Both the position numbers and the translations under genes were made by a program. The notes below the pieces were generated by a model. That model saw nothing but the letters and a program-made list of their open reading frames with translations, did not search any database and had not been told where the DNA came from. A DNA stretch of 50,607 nucleotides from Candidatus Obscuribacter sp. Its GTDB lineage: Bacteria; Cyanobacteriota; Vampirovibrionia; Obscuribacterales; Obscuribacteraceae. Numbering within the stretch: the first letter of the stretch is position 1; each line of letters starts with the position of its first letter. Below, in pieces: positions 8,016 through 15,898 of the stretch. The stretch covers positions 1-50,607 of the forward strand of contig JADYXR010000138.1 of NCBI GenBank assembly GCA_021772095.1, written 5' to 3'.

Positions 8016-8933
8016 CTAGAAATCCACAGAAATTGCGGACGCCGCAGCATTCGATGACAAACCATAGACTGGTGGCAAAGGTGGTGGCGGCACTAATTTG
8101 TGCACGCCCACCGGACCCGAGGGAGTGGCACCAATCACACGGATAGCTGATCGGTTGTACAGTGCGTTGTATTGACTCGAAGACAGCAAAACTGGTTCAT
8201 AAAATGACAGCATGAATCCGACGAGCATCAGGCCGCCTGCTGCGATCAATCCGAAGATCCAGAGAGGAGCGCGTCTTTTGAACGCGATGGAACGAACGCC
8301 TACGAACATCAAACTGACGGCAAGAGAGGCGAACAACATTGTAGCTATCACAGGCGATTGCGCACTGCTAACCGGGATATCGACACCACTTGGGGCAACC
8401 GGCAAGGCCGACGGCGGATCGGTGCCCTGCAAGTGCAGCGTTTCATTGCTGATGGGCATGATCAGCATCGGCGAAGCCGTATGCGGCACTGGCGGTGGTG
8501 CCAACGCACCGGGTGGTGGCACTTTACAAAAATTGCCCTGTGGTAAGGGCAAACGACAATTACCTTGCGACATTTTGATGTAGCCCTTAGCCGTGCCTTT
8601 CTTTTGAGGAACAGAGGGGTCGCTTGAGATTTCATACCCACCGGTCAGTTTTGAGCCGGGAGGGCTGAGCGGACCAGAGTAGGAGCCCTGGAAGACAGGC
8701 TGGGAAGCTCCCTTCGGTACGAGCCACCCCGCAGCCGGTGCTTCACCTGGCGTTTGAACAAAAGGGGTGCCCATAAGGGAGTGCGGATTCCGCGTGTTGC
8801 CGTTGTTTGGGCCCGTGTGAGTGGTCGCGTTTTGCGTGATCGAGTTTTGCGCACTGCACTGCGGCACGGCTGAAACAACAAGGCTGGTAAGTGCGGCAAA
8901 GGCAAACAAGCATGCGAATTTGGTGCGGTGCAT
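8016..8933 (-). CDS. Secreted or membrane Pro-rich protein of unknown function
   Basis: From the ATG at 8933 the product is 305 residues. It starts with a signal peptide (MHRTKFACLFAFAALTSLVV, cleavage probably after CSA). This start has gggagaa as a binding site; a longer frame from 8972 adds 13 residues that do not look like a signal sequence. The mature N-terminal half is rich in Pro, Gly, Ser and Thr with no obvious fold. Two membrane helices follow at about residues 195-250 (SPVIATMLFASLAVSLMFVG and LWIFGLIAAGGLMLVGFML), and a Pro-rich tail ends the protein. It is the first gene of a likely pair with the polytopic membrane protein 14 bases downstream. Confidence 0.75.
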   Translation of the reverse strand: MHRTKFACLFAFAALTSLVVSAVPQCSAQNSITQNATTHTGPNNGNTRNPHSLMGTPFVQTPGEAPAAGWLVPKGASQPVFQGSYSGPLSPPGSKLTGGYEISSDPSVPQKKGTAKGYIKMSQGNCRLPLPQGNFCKVPPPGALAPPPVPHTASPMLIMPISNETLHLQGTDPPSALPVAPSGVDIPVSSAQSPVIATMLFASLAVSLMFVGVRSIAFKRRAPLWIFGLIAAGGLMLVGFMLSFYEPVLLSSSQYNALYNRSAIRVIGATPSGPVGVHKLVPPPPLPPVYGLSSNAAASAISVDF

Positions 8934-9128
8934 GGCGTTCTCCCGGCAAATTAGTAATCGGCTGATTACCAATATAATGATTGGCCAGGGAATTACATAG
9001 CCATCTCACACTGATCGAATATCAGGGTTTTCACCATGGACCTTGAAACTCATAAGCGCGGCGAGTGCGAGTTTGTGTGCGAAATCGCCCTCCACCGGTG
9101 GTTGTTTGTTATGACAGTACAGGTGACT

Positions 9129-9170
9129 AGCGATCACTCCAACCCATCGATGTTGATTTGTCGCGCGAGC
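9129..9170 (-). repeat. Degenerate duplicate of the glmU 3' end
   Basis: Just past the glmU stop, about 42 bases closely resemble the last codons of glmU (the part encoding ARQTNIDGWSDR) with a few substitutions and a one-base shift. On the plus strand the shared core is ccatcgatgttg. It looks like a short tandem duplication that has since decayed. Confidence 0.7.
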
Positions 9171-9178
9171 AAACGGCC

Positions 9179-10576
9179 TTAACGATCGCTCCAACCATCG
9201 ATGTTGGTTTGGCGCGCGCGGCTTACAGCAAGCGAGCTGCCTGGAACATCTTTAGTCACGACGCTGCCTGCTGCAATCACCGCGCGATCACCGATGGTGA
9301 CCGGCGCCACGATAACGGAGTTGCTACCGGTCGCCACGCCATCGCCAATCACTGTATTGTGCTTAAGCTTCTTCAAATGATCGTAGTTGGCTGTAATCGT
9401 TCCAGCGCCAATATTTGACTTGCTACCGAGCGTGGTGTCACCGATGTAACTGAGGTGAGAAATGTTGGTGTTGTTTCCAATCGTGCATTTTTTGATTTCG
9501 ACGAAATTGCCGACTTTGACTTCGTTGCCAACACTGTTGCCTTCTCGCACATGACTGAATGGACCGATCTTGCAGCCTTCACCGAATGTGGAGTTGACCA
9601 CCATGGACAGTACCACCGAAGAATTCGCACCGATCACGACGTTGCCGCGAATCACCGCATTGGGACCGATGGTGCAATTGCCACCAATCTTGACGTTGCC
9701 CATGATGTGAGTGCCGGGAAGAACTACGGTTTCCTGACCAATAGTCGCTTCCGGAGCAATCCAGGTCGACTGCGGATCGACAACGGTGACTCCACTTTCC
9801 AGCGCCAATTTTTCAATTGTCAAATCGCGCAAGTGCCTGATTGCTTCGGAAAGTTCCAATCGAGAATTGATGCCTGCCACTTCGCGGTGGTCTTCAGCAA
9901 CCGACGCTGATAGTTTAAAACCCTTACCAACAGCCCATTCCGCTAAATCCGGCAGGTAGTATTCGCCCTGTTTATTTTCATTCTTCAAACCAGCAAGTCC
10001 AGCTTCAATCTCAGGCCATTTGAAACAATAGATCGCCGCGTTTATCTCTTTGACCTTTCTTTGCTCGTCGTTAGCGTCCTTGTCCTCAACGATTCCGACG
10101 ACATTTTGCTTTGCATCGCGCAGCACTCGTCCATAATTTTTAGAATCAGGAACGATGGTACTGAGAATGGTGACAACCGCGTCGTCCTGTCTATGCGTGT
10201 CGAGAAGCGGCTTCAAGGTGTCGGCGGTCAGAAGTGGTGCATCGCCGACGGTTACGATCAAATCGCCTTTGAAAGATTTCAAATCCGGTGCCACTTGCAT
10301 GAGCGCGTGACCGGTGCCAAGTTGCGGTTGTTGCAGGTGAGTGGTGATGTTTAAATCGGAGTGATGCTTGGCGATGAAGTCTTTGATTTGCTCGGCTTCA
10401 TGTCCGACCACAATGTGCAGATGCTCCGTGCCAAGCGCGCTGACAGCGTTGATCACGCGGGAAAGGATAGTCAACCCGAGAACATCGTGGAGCACTTTCG
10501 GTGTGCTGGACTTCATCCTTTTGCCCTGTCCGGCAGCCAGAATTACGGCTCTCAAAGGTCTTTGCTTTTCAGTCAT
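9179..10576 (-). CDS. glmU: Bifunctional UDP-GlcNAc pyrophosphorylase / glucosamine-1-phosphate N-acetyltransferase
   Basis: GlmU acetylates glucosamine-1-phosphate and then couples the product to UTP, giving UDP-N-acetylglucosamine for peptidoglycan and lipopolysaccharide. The N-terminal nucleotidyltransferase motif AVILAAGQGKRMKSSTPKVL lies at about residues 9-28, and VTVGDAPLL lies further on. The C-terminal left-handed beta helix shows hexapeptide periodicity from about residue 260, with the acetyltransferase His in NISHLSYIGD and the GAGTITANYDH motif. The 465 residues are normal for the family. The ATG is preceded by a GGTGA-type site. It stands alone on the minus strand, with a decayed copy of its own tail downstream. 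Confidence 0.97.
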   Translation of the reverse strand: MTEKQRPLRAVILAAGQGKRMKSSTPKVLHDVLGLTILSRVINAVSALGTEHLHIVVGHEAEQIKDFIAKHHSDLNITTHLQQPQLGTGHALMQVAPDLKSFKGDLIVTVGDAPLLTADTLKPLLDTHRQDDAVVTILSTIVPDSKNYGRVLRDAKQNVVGIVEDKDANDEQRKVKEINAAIYCFKWPEIEAGLAGLKNENKQGEYYLPDLAEWAVGKGFKLSASVAEDHREVAGINSRLELSEAIRHLRDLTIEKLALESGVTVVDPQSTWIAPEATIGQETVVLPGTHIMGNVKIGGNCTIGPNAVIRGNVVIGANSSVVLSMVVNSTFGEGCKIGPFSHVREGNSVGNEVKVGNFVEIKKCTIGNNTNISHLSYIGDTTLGSKSNIGAGTITANYDHLKKLKHNTVIGDGVATGSNSVIVAPVTIGDRAVIAAGSVVTKDVPGSSLAVSRARQTNIDGWSDR

Positions 10577-10723
10577 AGTAAATCACCACACTAGACGCCA
10601 CTGATGTTCGTCAGCGCACAATGACATGCCTGCATGAACATCTTTCCATCGCATCAATTTATCATGCTTCCACGCGCGGGAGAGCAAGCCGCAACGCGGG
10701 TTAGATTAGCTGTGGCTAGAAAA

Positions 10724-10750
10724 CAAAAAACCCTGACTAAATTGTCAGGG
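10724..10750 (-). terminator. Rho-independent terminator on the minus strand
   Basis: Arms 10731-10737 and 10744-10750 (ccctgac and gtcaggg) form a seven-pair stem with a six-base loop. On the minus strand it is followed by TTTTTTGTTTTC. It lies upstream of the glmU start, so it ends a transcript starting somewhere in 10751-11100. A weaker T-run on the other side could make it bidirectional. Confidence 0.75.
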
Positions 10751-10766
10751 TCTTACTTTTCGTACT

Positions 10767-10811
10767 TCAATTAATTGTCCGCAGAGTTGGTACTGCCCCA
10801 ACAGGCTTCAT
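10767..10811 (-). CDS. Possible 14-residue peptide gene before a terminator
   Basis: The frame MKPVGAVPTLRTIN followed by TGA starts at an ATG preceded by gagagg at an ideal eight-base distance, and a strong terminator begins 17 bases after the stop. This is the layout of a small-protein gene, a leader peptide or a dual-function small RNA. No structural gene follows the terminator on this strand within its reach except glmU, so an attenuation role for glmU is possible. No family is known. Confidence 0.35.
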   Translation of the reverse strand: MKPVGAVPTLRTIN

Positions 10812-11148
10812 CCCTGATTCCTCTCACTTGAGTGACTGCGTTATGTGTTCAGTATTTGTAGCGCATAAAACCCGCTTTGGCGAACAGTTTTAAGGTTTCG
10901 TTCACTTTCGCGTAAATCAAATTCGTTTACACTTTGTTCAAACAAAACTTCTGAAGTATCCATTGGGCGGACGTTTTCGTCGTTTGAGTCGGCGCTACAA
11001 ACTGTTAACTTATGACGGCCGTCTCACATTTTTGTTTCGCGCTGAATGTTTTGTATCTCCTTTGAAAACCCAGATTTCTAGAGCAAGTTTTGGCATATGG
11101 ATGTATTATCTAGTAACAGGTTTGTAACATTAGCGAGAGATCAACGAC

Positions 11149-12111
11149 GTGTTCAGAAAAGGCAACTCTCAGCCGGGTTCTTTCCGACTACTGTTGAACG
11201 CATCTCTGATTGTCATAAGTGCATTAGCGTGTTCGTCGACAATCATGGTAGCGCCCACTGAGGCGCAGTTTCGCAACCGGTACAGCAACCTGCCGTCAGT
11301 CACCGGATTCGGTAGCGCGGGGCAGCAACAAACTCGCCCCCCACAACAGTACATTAAACAACAATATCAACCAGCGCGCTCGAAAGGCGCAGCAGCACCT
11401 GTTAGTAGTGGCGGGGTCTATCCGGAATTCAGAAATCCACATGGAATAATTCGCTGGATTCCAGATCAGATGCCGCTCAAGGTGTATGTGTCAAACGGAC
11501 TTGCCATCGACAGCATCCTGGATCCAGCGCTGGGAGCGCCTTATACCAACACGGACCACGTCGATCAATGGCCAGGTTTTGTCGCTGGCGTCATTCAGAA
11601 TCAAGAGCAATTCGGCAGCTTGCCCCAGGCTCAAGGATACTTGCCGCAGCATCGAGCAGCAGCTATTGAAGGAATAAACTTCTGGAAACGTTTTGAAAAA
11701 GAAGGATTGCTCTCCTTCAGTCTCACCGATGATCCGATGGAAGCAGACATTCATGTGTTCTTCGTGAATCACTTCGTAAATCAGCTTGGGCTGGGGCTCT
11801 TCGCTAACGATATTCGTGGATACACTTCAAAAAATTGCTTCGCTTATAAAGAAATTTTGGCCGGTAAACGTGCGAATTTCAAACCGGTAGTAATTCTGCT
11901 TCGCTGCGCTGAAAAGAACGGCGAACCCATGCCGCTGTTGAAAATGCGGGCGGCGTCCGGGCATGAATTCGGTCATGCACTGGGCATTGACGGGCATAGT
12001 AAAAATGCCGCAGACTTGATGAGCATGTACTATGGCAATGGAACCTTATCAAATTCCGACGTCGCGACCATCAGGCATCTCTACAAGAGCACACCGGATT
12101 TAATACCATAG
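11149..12111 (+). CDS. Secreted matrixin-like zinc metalloprotease
   Basis: The 320-residue product has an N-terminal signal-like segment (RLLLNASLIVISALACSSTI, about residues 13-32) and a C-terminal zincin motif HEFGHALGIDGHS at residues 272-284. The zinc ligands would be H272, H276 and H283 and the catalytic base E273, as in the HExxHxxGxxH metzincin family. A downstream Met (LMSMYYG) fits the metzincin Met-turn. The N-terminal third is Gln/Pro-rich. The start is a GTG with gagaga about nine bases upstream. It should act outside the cytoplasm on protein substrates. It is followed six bases later by a small membrane protein gene, probably in the same operon. Confidence 0.85.
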   Translation: MFRKGNSQPGSFRLLLNASLIVISALACSSTIMVAPTEAQFRNRYSNLPSVTGFGSAGQQQTRPPQQYIKQQYQPARSKGAAAPVSSGGVYPEFRNPHGIIRWIPDQMPLKVYVSNGLAIDSILDPALGAPYTNTDHVDQWPGFVAGVIQNQEQFGSLPQAQGYLPQHRAAAIEGINFWKRFEKEGLLSFSLTDDPMEADIHVFFVNHFVNQLGLGLFANDIRGYTSKNCFAYKEILAGKRANFKPVVILLRCAEKNGEPMPLLKMRAASGHEFGHALGIDGHSKNAADLMSMYYGNGTLSNSDVATIRHLYKSTPDLIP

Positions 12112-12117
12112 TTTTCT

Positions 12118-12633
12118 ATGACGTACCAAAGCGATCTACTTTCCGATAAAGACTTCGAAGCCCAGAGAAAGGGTGGAGCTTTGATTGGAAACATGGGGAT
12201 GTTTCTCACTATTCTGGTGCTCGGTATCTTATCGTGCATGTGGCTTTTTTCCGATATATCGGGTGAGTATTACATGCGTGGGCAGGGCACTTCGGTGCGC
12301 ATGTCGCTGATTAGGCAAGCGACTAGCCTGTGGGGCGAGCTGACATTCGGTCCGGGTGCGGTTCTTGAGCTGGTCACGACCGAGCTGCCGAAAGATGAGT
12401 TCATCAATTTGACTTTCGAAACGCCGCAGAAATTGCAACGGCAAGGTGTGCCACCACGAGTGGTTGCGTTCTCAGGCACCATTAAAGAAGGCGTCATCGT
12501 CGGCGAGTTCATCGACGGTAAGCGTCGGTTGAAAGCGAAACTGGAACGGAGTGGTATCAATTCCGTGTATCGCCAGATTGAATCGCATTTGCCGTGGCAG
12601 CTCTACGACAAGTGGTTTAACAACGCCGAATAG
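12118..12633 (+). CDS. Single-pass membrane protein of unknown function
   Basis: The 171-residue protein has one strong membrane helix (GMFLTILVLGILSCMWLFS, about residues 27-45) after a charged 25-residue N-terminus, then an extracytoplasmic or cytoplasmic domain of mixed alpha/beta composition. No family is recognised. The gene starts six bases after the matrixin-like protease stop, so the two are probably co-expressed. A role in anchoring, inhibiting or sorting the protease would be natural but is inference. It ends facing the convergent phosphoesterase gene. Confidence 0.7.
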   Translation: MTYQSDLLSDKDFEAQRKGGALIGNMGMFLTILVLGILSCMWLFSDISGEYYMRGQGTSVRMSLIRQATSLWGELTFGPGAVLELVTTELPKDEFINLTFETPQKLQRQGVPPRVVAFSGTIKEGVIVGEFIDGKRRLKAKLERSGINSVYRQIESHLPWQLYDKWFNNAE

Positions 12634-12649
12634 CTCTCGCCAAAACTTT

Positions 12650-13615
12650 CTACGTTACCTTCGCGCTCGTGACCGAGAAATCCAAGTTGCTTGCCAGCGC
12701 ACAATTTGCCGGCACAGTGATCTCAATAACACTGGCTTGTGGTGGGCAGAACAAACGATAGTTGGTTCTTGGATCGGCACCCAATCCACGTGAAATATGG
12801 AAGGTAGTTCTGCCTCTGTATGTGATACCAGAGGCTTCGTGGCGCGCCAGTTCCGAATCAGTAATGATGGCACCAAATCCGGGGACACGAATTTGTCCGC
12901 CATGAGTGTGACCACCAAAAGCATAATGAACACCGGCGTCGTTATACGCTTCCAATTCTCTAGGCAAGTGAAACAGCGCCAGCACAAGCCAGTCTCCAGG
13001 CGAGCGTGACACCAATTCCAGAAGTTTGTTTTTCTTGATGCCGGGGAAATCGACACCGACTATGCAGATGCCTTTGTCTTCGAGATAACGAGCTTCGTTT
13101 CTCAAGACCTGGTATCCAACATTCTCTAGCGCATCGACTAATGGCTCCACATCACGGTTTTGATTGGTCGGATGTCTCAAAGAAGGAAATATTCTTCCGA
13201 ATATTTTGTTGAACATCGAATATCTGTAATAATCGTGATTACCAAGAACGGCATAGGCACCGATTCTTGGACGACGCGACAGAAGCTTTGCCGCATACTT
13301 GATCGATTCATCATGCTGAAAAATATCGCCGGTCAAGAAAACGAAATCGTAGTCATCATCAGTGACATCGGCAAGGAAATCCAATTTTTCTTTGGAGTCG
13401 TTGCGGGTGATGTGCAAATCCGATATATGCAGAATGCGAAGCCGTTTCAGTTGCGTGGCGTCTTTCGATGCGGCGTTTGCCGATGTCGATGGCAACAGTT
13501 TCGGTTCTACCCGAAGAAACTCGCGGCGATACTGTCCTGCCTCGCGTCGAGCGTAAGCGTACACTCCGGCGCCAGCGGCAAGCAGTCCCAGAGATAAAAG
13601 AAGAGGTTTGCGCAT
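12650..13615 (-). CDS. Membrane-anchored calcineurin-like metallophosphoesterase
   Basis: The 321-residue protein carries the metallophosphoesterase motif set in order: ILHISDLHI, FLTGDIFQHD, VLGNHDYY and FGGHTHGGQIRVPG. These bind two metal ions and hydrolyse phosphomonoesters or diesters. A short N-terminal hydrophobic segment (LLLSLGLLAAGAGVYAYARR) anchors it to the membrane, as in the YkuE/YaeI-like group, some members of which act on lipid-linked substrates. The substrate cannot be read from the sequence. The start overlaps the stop of the upstream BioY-like gene by one base (TAATG), so they are translationally coupled. Confidence 0.9.
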   Translation of the reverse strand: MRKPLLLSLGLLAAGAGVYAYARREAGQYRREFLRVEPKLLPSTSANAASKDATQLKRLRILHISDLHITRNDSKEKLDFLADVTDDDYDFVFLTGDIFQHDESIKYAAKLLSRRPRIGAYAVLGNHDYYRYSMFNKIFGRIFPSLRHPTNQNRDVEPLVDALENVGYQVLRNEARYLEDKGICIVGVDFPGIKKNKLLELVSRSPGDWLVLALFHLPRELEAYNDAGVHYAFGGHTHGGQIRVPGFGAIITDSELARHEASGITYRGRTTFHISRGLGADPRTNYRLFCPPQASVIEITVPANCALASNLDFSVTSAKVT

Positions 13616-14445
13616 TAGTTTCCGACTAACTCATCCAGAGCTTTTCGATCGTATCTTACTTTCTTTGGAGCCGGCGTCGCATCAGATGAAACCAAAGTGT
13701 CAACCAACCATCTGAACGGGAAAGCCAATCCAACTAGCATGAACGCCAAAACAAAGTCGTAAGGAAGCGCATACCAGCTCAGGTTTCGCGCGTATTGGAA
13801 AATCCAGGGCTGCCATTCGAGATATGACTTCGACCCCTCTAAGACATAGAAATAAAGATAGGTGCCGATCAGATAAAGCACGCCGATCAAGTGCAATGAC
13901 AGCAATCCCGCGCCAATGCCGGTCATTTGTGTAAGCGATGTGCGTCGTTGGTTTGTGATCCAACCACACATGGTGGCAGCGGCGAGCATACCGAGAAGGT
14001 AGCCGAAACCTGGCTCGAGATAATAGTTTAGTCCTCCACCGGAAGCCAGTGGATATACGCCAAGCGTTGGTCCGAAGAAACCGAGCACGAGGAAAAGACC
14101 CACCGCCCACAGTGCCAGGCGTGCGCCCAGGATGTAACCGATTGCCACCGCAGTTGGAGCCAATGGCACATATGTCGAATACCGTATAGACTGCGGCTCG
14201 TCAAATATCGCCGGGACATATTGGCGGATTTTTGATTGCGCTTCAGCAGGCGCTGTCAGCACCAAATTGCGCACTTCGCGGTGCGCGTATTTGACCAGGT
14301 TGCTGCCCGTTCCAGTCGGCACTTCAAAGCAAGTGAAGGAGCCGAAGAACGCCAACTGCGTGCCTAAAAGGACCAGTACGAGCTGCCCGAGGAAAGACTT
14401 TCTCTTCACTCCGGGGATTCGTTTGTTGTCGGCTACCAGATGCAA
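13615..14445 (-). CDS. BioY-family biotin transporter (ECF S component)-like membrane protein
   Basis: The 276-residue product has about six membrane helices and the BioY pattern: a VPLAPTAVAIGYILG segment, a GVYPLASGGGLNYYLEPGFG loop and GYLLGMLAAATMCGWI. BioY binds biotin and imports it, alone or with an energising ECF module. No ECF ATPase or transmembrane partner is seen nearby. The start is a TTG with gagg eight bases upstream. The insertion between the first helix and the VPL motif is longer than in the shortest BioY proteins, so substrate specificity is less certain than the family. It is coupled by a one-base overlap to the phosphoesterase. Confidence 0.8.
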   Translation of the reverse strand: MHLVADNKRIPGVKRKSFLGQLVLVLLGTQLAFFGSFTCFEVPTGTGSNLVKYAHREVRNLVLTAPAEAQSKIRQYVPAIFDEPQSIRYSTYVPLAPTAVAIGYILGARLALWAVGLFLVLGFFGPTLGVYPLASGGGLNYYLEPGFGYLLGMLAAATMCGWITNQRRTSLTQMTGIGAGLLSLHLIGVLYLIGTYLYFYVLEGSKSYLEWQPWIFQYARNLSWYALPYDFVLAFMLVGLAFPFRWLVDTLVSSDATPAPKKVRYDRKALDELVGN

Positions 14446-14585
14446 ACTTCCGATCCTCGTTACCGTTTAGCTAAAAACAGCTAAGGCTAATTTTCCTGTA
14501 ATCAGGCGATATTGTCGACTAGAATTCAGTTCATAGAAACCAAGAATAGCGTTAAGCGGCGACTTTGTCAGCCATAATACTTTGT

Positions 14586-15152
14586 TTAGCTCGCCAGACT
14601 TGCAGCACCGAGGAACAATTCGCACACTCCGTTCACAGGCATGTCGAATTTTTGGAGATGCGGAACGAAGACATCGACGAATTTTTGCTCGCTCAATCGG
14701 TCGGTCCAGAGAATGAGCGCGTCTTCACTATTGTCTTGATAGTAGCGCGGTCGCACACCTAAGCGCCGAAACCCATACTTGTAGTAGAGCTCTTGAGCCG
14801 CCTCGTTGGAGACGCGCACTTCGAGCGTCATCCAATTAGCTCCAAGCTTGCGCGCTTCAATAATATTGTTGATCAGTAAACGCTCGCCAATCTTCTGGCG
14901 GCGCTGTTCCGGATGCACTGCCAAAGTTGTGATATGCGCTTCATCCTGGATCAGCCAGAAGCCGGAGTATCCGAGAATCGTGTCGTCGATTGGATTGACG
15001 GCGCCGAAGTAACAGCCGGCCGGATTAGTCAATTCGTTGATGAATGATTGCCGAGACCAGTGGTGAGCGCCATAAACCGCAGGCTCGATTGACATTATCC
15101 CATCGAGATCGGTGAGCTGAAGCGCTTTAATTTCTACTTCCGGTCTGGTCAT
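14586..15152 (-). CDS. rimI: Ribosomal-protein-alanine N-acetyltransferase-like GNAT protein
   Basis: This GNAT acetyltransferase of about 188 residues shows the RimI marks: the early YGAHHWSRQSFINEL segment, the acetyl-CoA loop VHPEQRRQKIGERLL, and the LEVRVSNEAAQELYYKYGF motif with the catalytic-type Glu and Tyr. RimI in E. coli acetylates the N-terminal alanine of ribosomal protein S18, but in many bacteria its substrates are wider. The C-terminus is about 30 residues longer than E. coli RimI. The start overlaps the end of tsaB by 26 bases, matching the common tsaB-rimI gene pairing. Confidence 0.9.
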   Translation of the reverse strand: MTRPEVEIKALQLTDLDGIMSIEPAVYGAHHWSRQSFINELTNPAGCYFGAVNPIDDTILGYSGFWLIQDEAHITTLAVHPEQRRQKIGERLLINNIIEARKLGANWMTLEVRVSNEAAQELYYKYGFRRLGVRPRYYQDNSEDALILWTDRLSEQKFVDVFVPHLQKFDMPVNGVCELFLGAASLAS

Positions 15153-15879
15153 TTGCTTGTGTAGGCTTCATCGTGATTGAGGCGCCCCGCAAGTATAGCG
15201 GGTTGACACTATCGAACGTATATGTGTTTTTCAAACCTTCACGATTTTTGTTGATCAAGTTCAACTCGCTGGCCGCGAGAAGCGCTTGCATCTCAGCAAT
15301 ATTCAGTCCTTCGGGGATCGGCGCCGCCGTACTTTTCAAAGCCGTTACTTCATCAAGAATCTTGTCTTCAACGAAACAATTTTCAGTCTTACTCAAGGCT
15401 AAAACGAAATCATCGCGCATCAAACAGCACGGTTCCAAAACGCAATTGAGGGGTGGATCACCGGGCTGCCACCGGTTTTTGCCTTCGACACCGGAGGTGT
15501 ACGAGCCAACGAAATAATGACCGCGTCCGCCGGACAAAACGACCATCGCTGGAAGTGGCAAGCTGGCGGCGTAGCATTTCAACGAGTCGATTCCGACCAG
15601 GGCGATCTTCAGGCTCTGAGCCAGAGTCCGCGCTGTCACCACACTTGTTCTCATGCCGGTGAAACTACCGGGACCAATTCCGACAACGATCAGATCGATG
15701 CTGTCGCGTGTCCACTTCTTCTGCGAGGTTAATGCGTCGATTGTGGGCATCAGCTGGCTGACAGCTTCTTGCCGCCCCGACTGATTAGGCGGAACGGATT
15801 TGGACGCCACTATATCGGCGTTTTCCATGAGAGCCACGGTAACGACAGGGCCGCTGGTGTCGAAGGATAAGGTTTTCAC
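15127..15879 (-). CDS. tsaB: tRNA threonylcarbamoyladenosine biosynthesis protein TsaB
   Basis: TsaB is the partner protein of TsaD and TsaE in making the t6A37 modification of ANN-decoding tRNAs. The signature N-terminus MKTLSFDTSGPVVTVALMEN and the VVGIGPGSFTGMRTSVVTAR motif are clear, and the 250 residues fit the family. TsaB has the same ASKHA-type fold as TsaD but lacks its metal-binding catalytic site, as here. It lies 19 bases after secA and overlaps rimI, so the three genes are probably co-transcribed. The TsaD and TsaE genes are not in this window. Confidence 0.95.
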   Translation of the reverse strand: MKTLSFDTSGPVVTVALMENADIVASKSVPPNQSGRQEAVSQLMPTIDALTSQKKWTRDSIDLIVVGIGPGSFTGMRTSVVTARTLAQSLKIALVGIDSLKCYAASLPLPAMVVLSGGRGHYFVGSYTSGVEGKNRWQPGDPPLNCVLEPCCLMRDDFVLALSKTENCFVEDKILDEVTALKSTAAPIPEGLNIAEMQALLAASELNLINKNREGLKNTYTFDSVNPLYLRGASITMKPTQANDQTGSRN

Positions 15880-15898
15880 GAGCGTTCGCTCACACCTG

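Larger units (their letters stand above)
10577..11148. other. Intergenic region with a hairpin and a possible short transcript
   Basis: About 570 bases lie between the divergent glmU and metalloprotease genes. They hold a minus-strand hairpin terminator (10724-10750), a 14-codon frame with a good binding site just before it (10767-10811), and otherwise AT-rich sequence that must include the promoters of the flanking genes. Apart from the short frame no protein gene is supported. Confidence 0.5.

Noticed and set aside
9006..9194. Minus-strand frame after glmU
   Set aside because: It is produced by the frame-shifted duplicate of the glmU tail and has no start signals.
10901..10914. A 14-base word (ttcactttcgcgta) shared with the loop at 30697-30710
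   Set aside because: Exact matches of this length are expected by chance in a window of 50 kb, and the flanks do not match.
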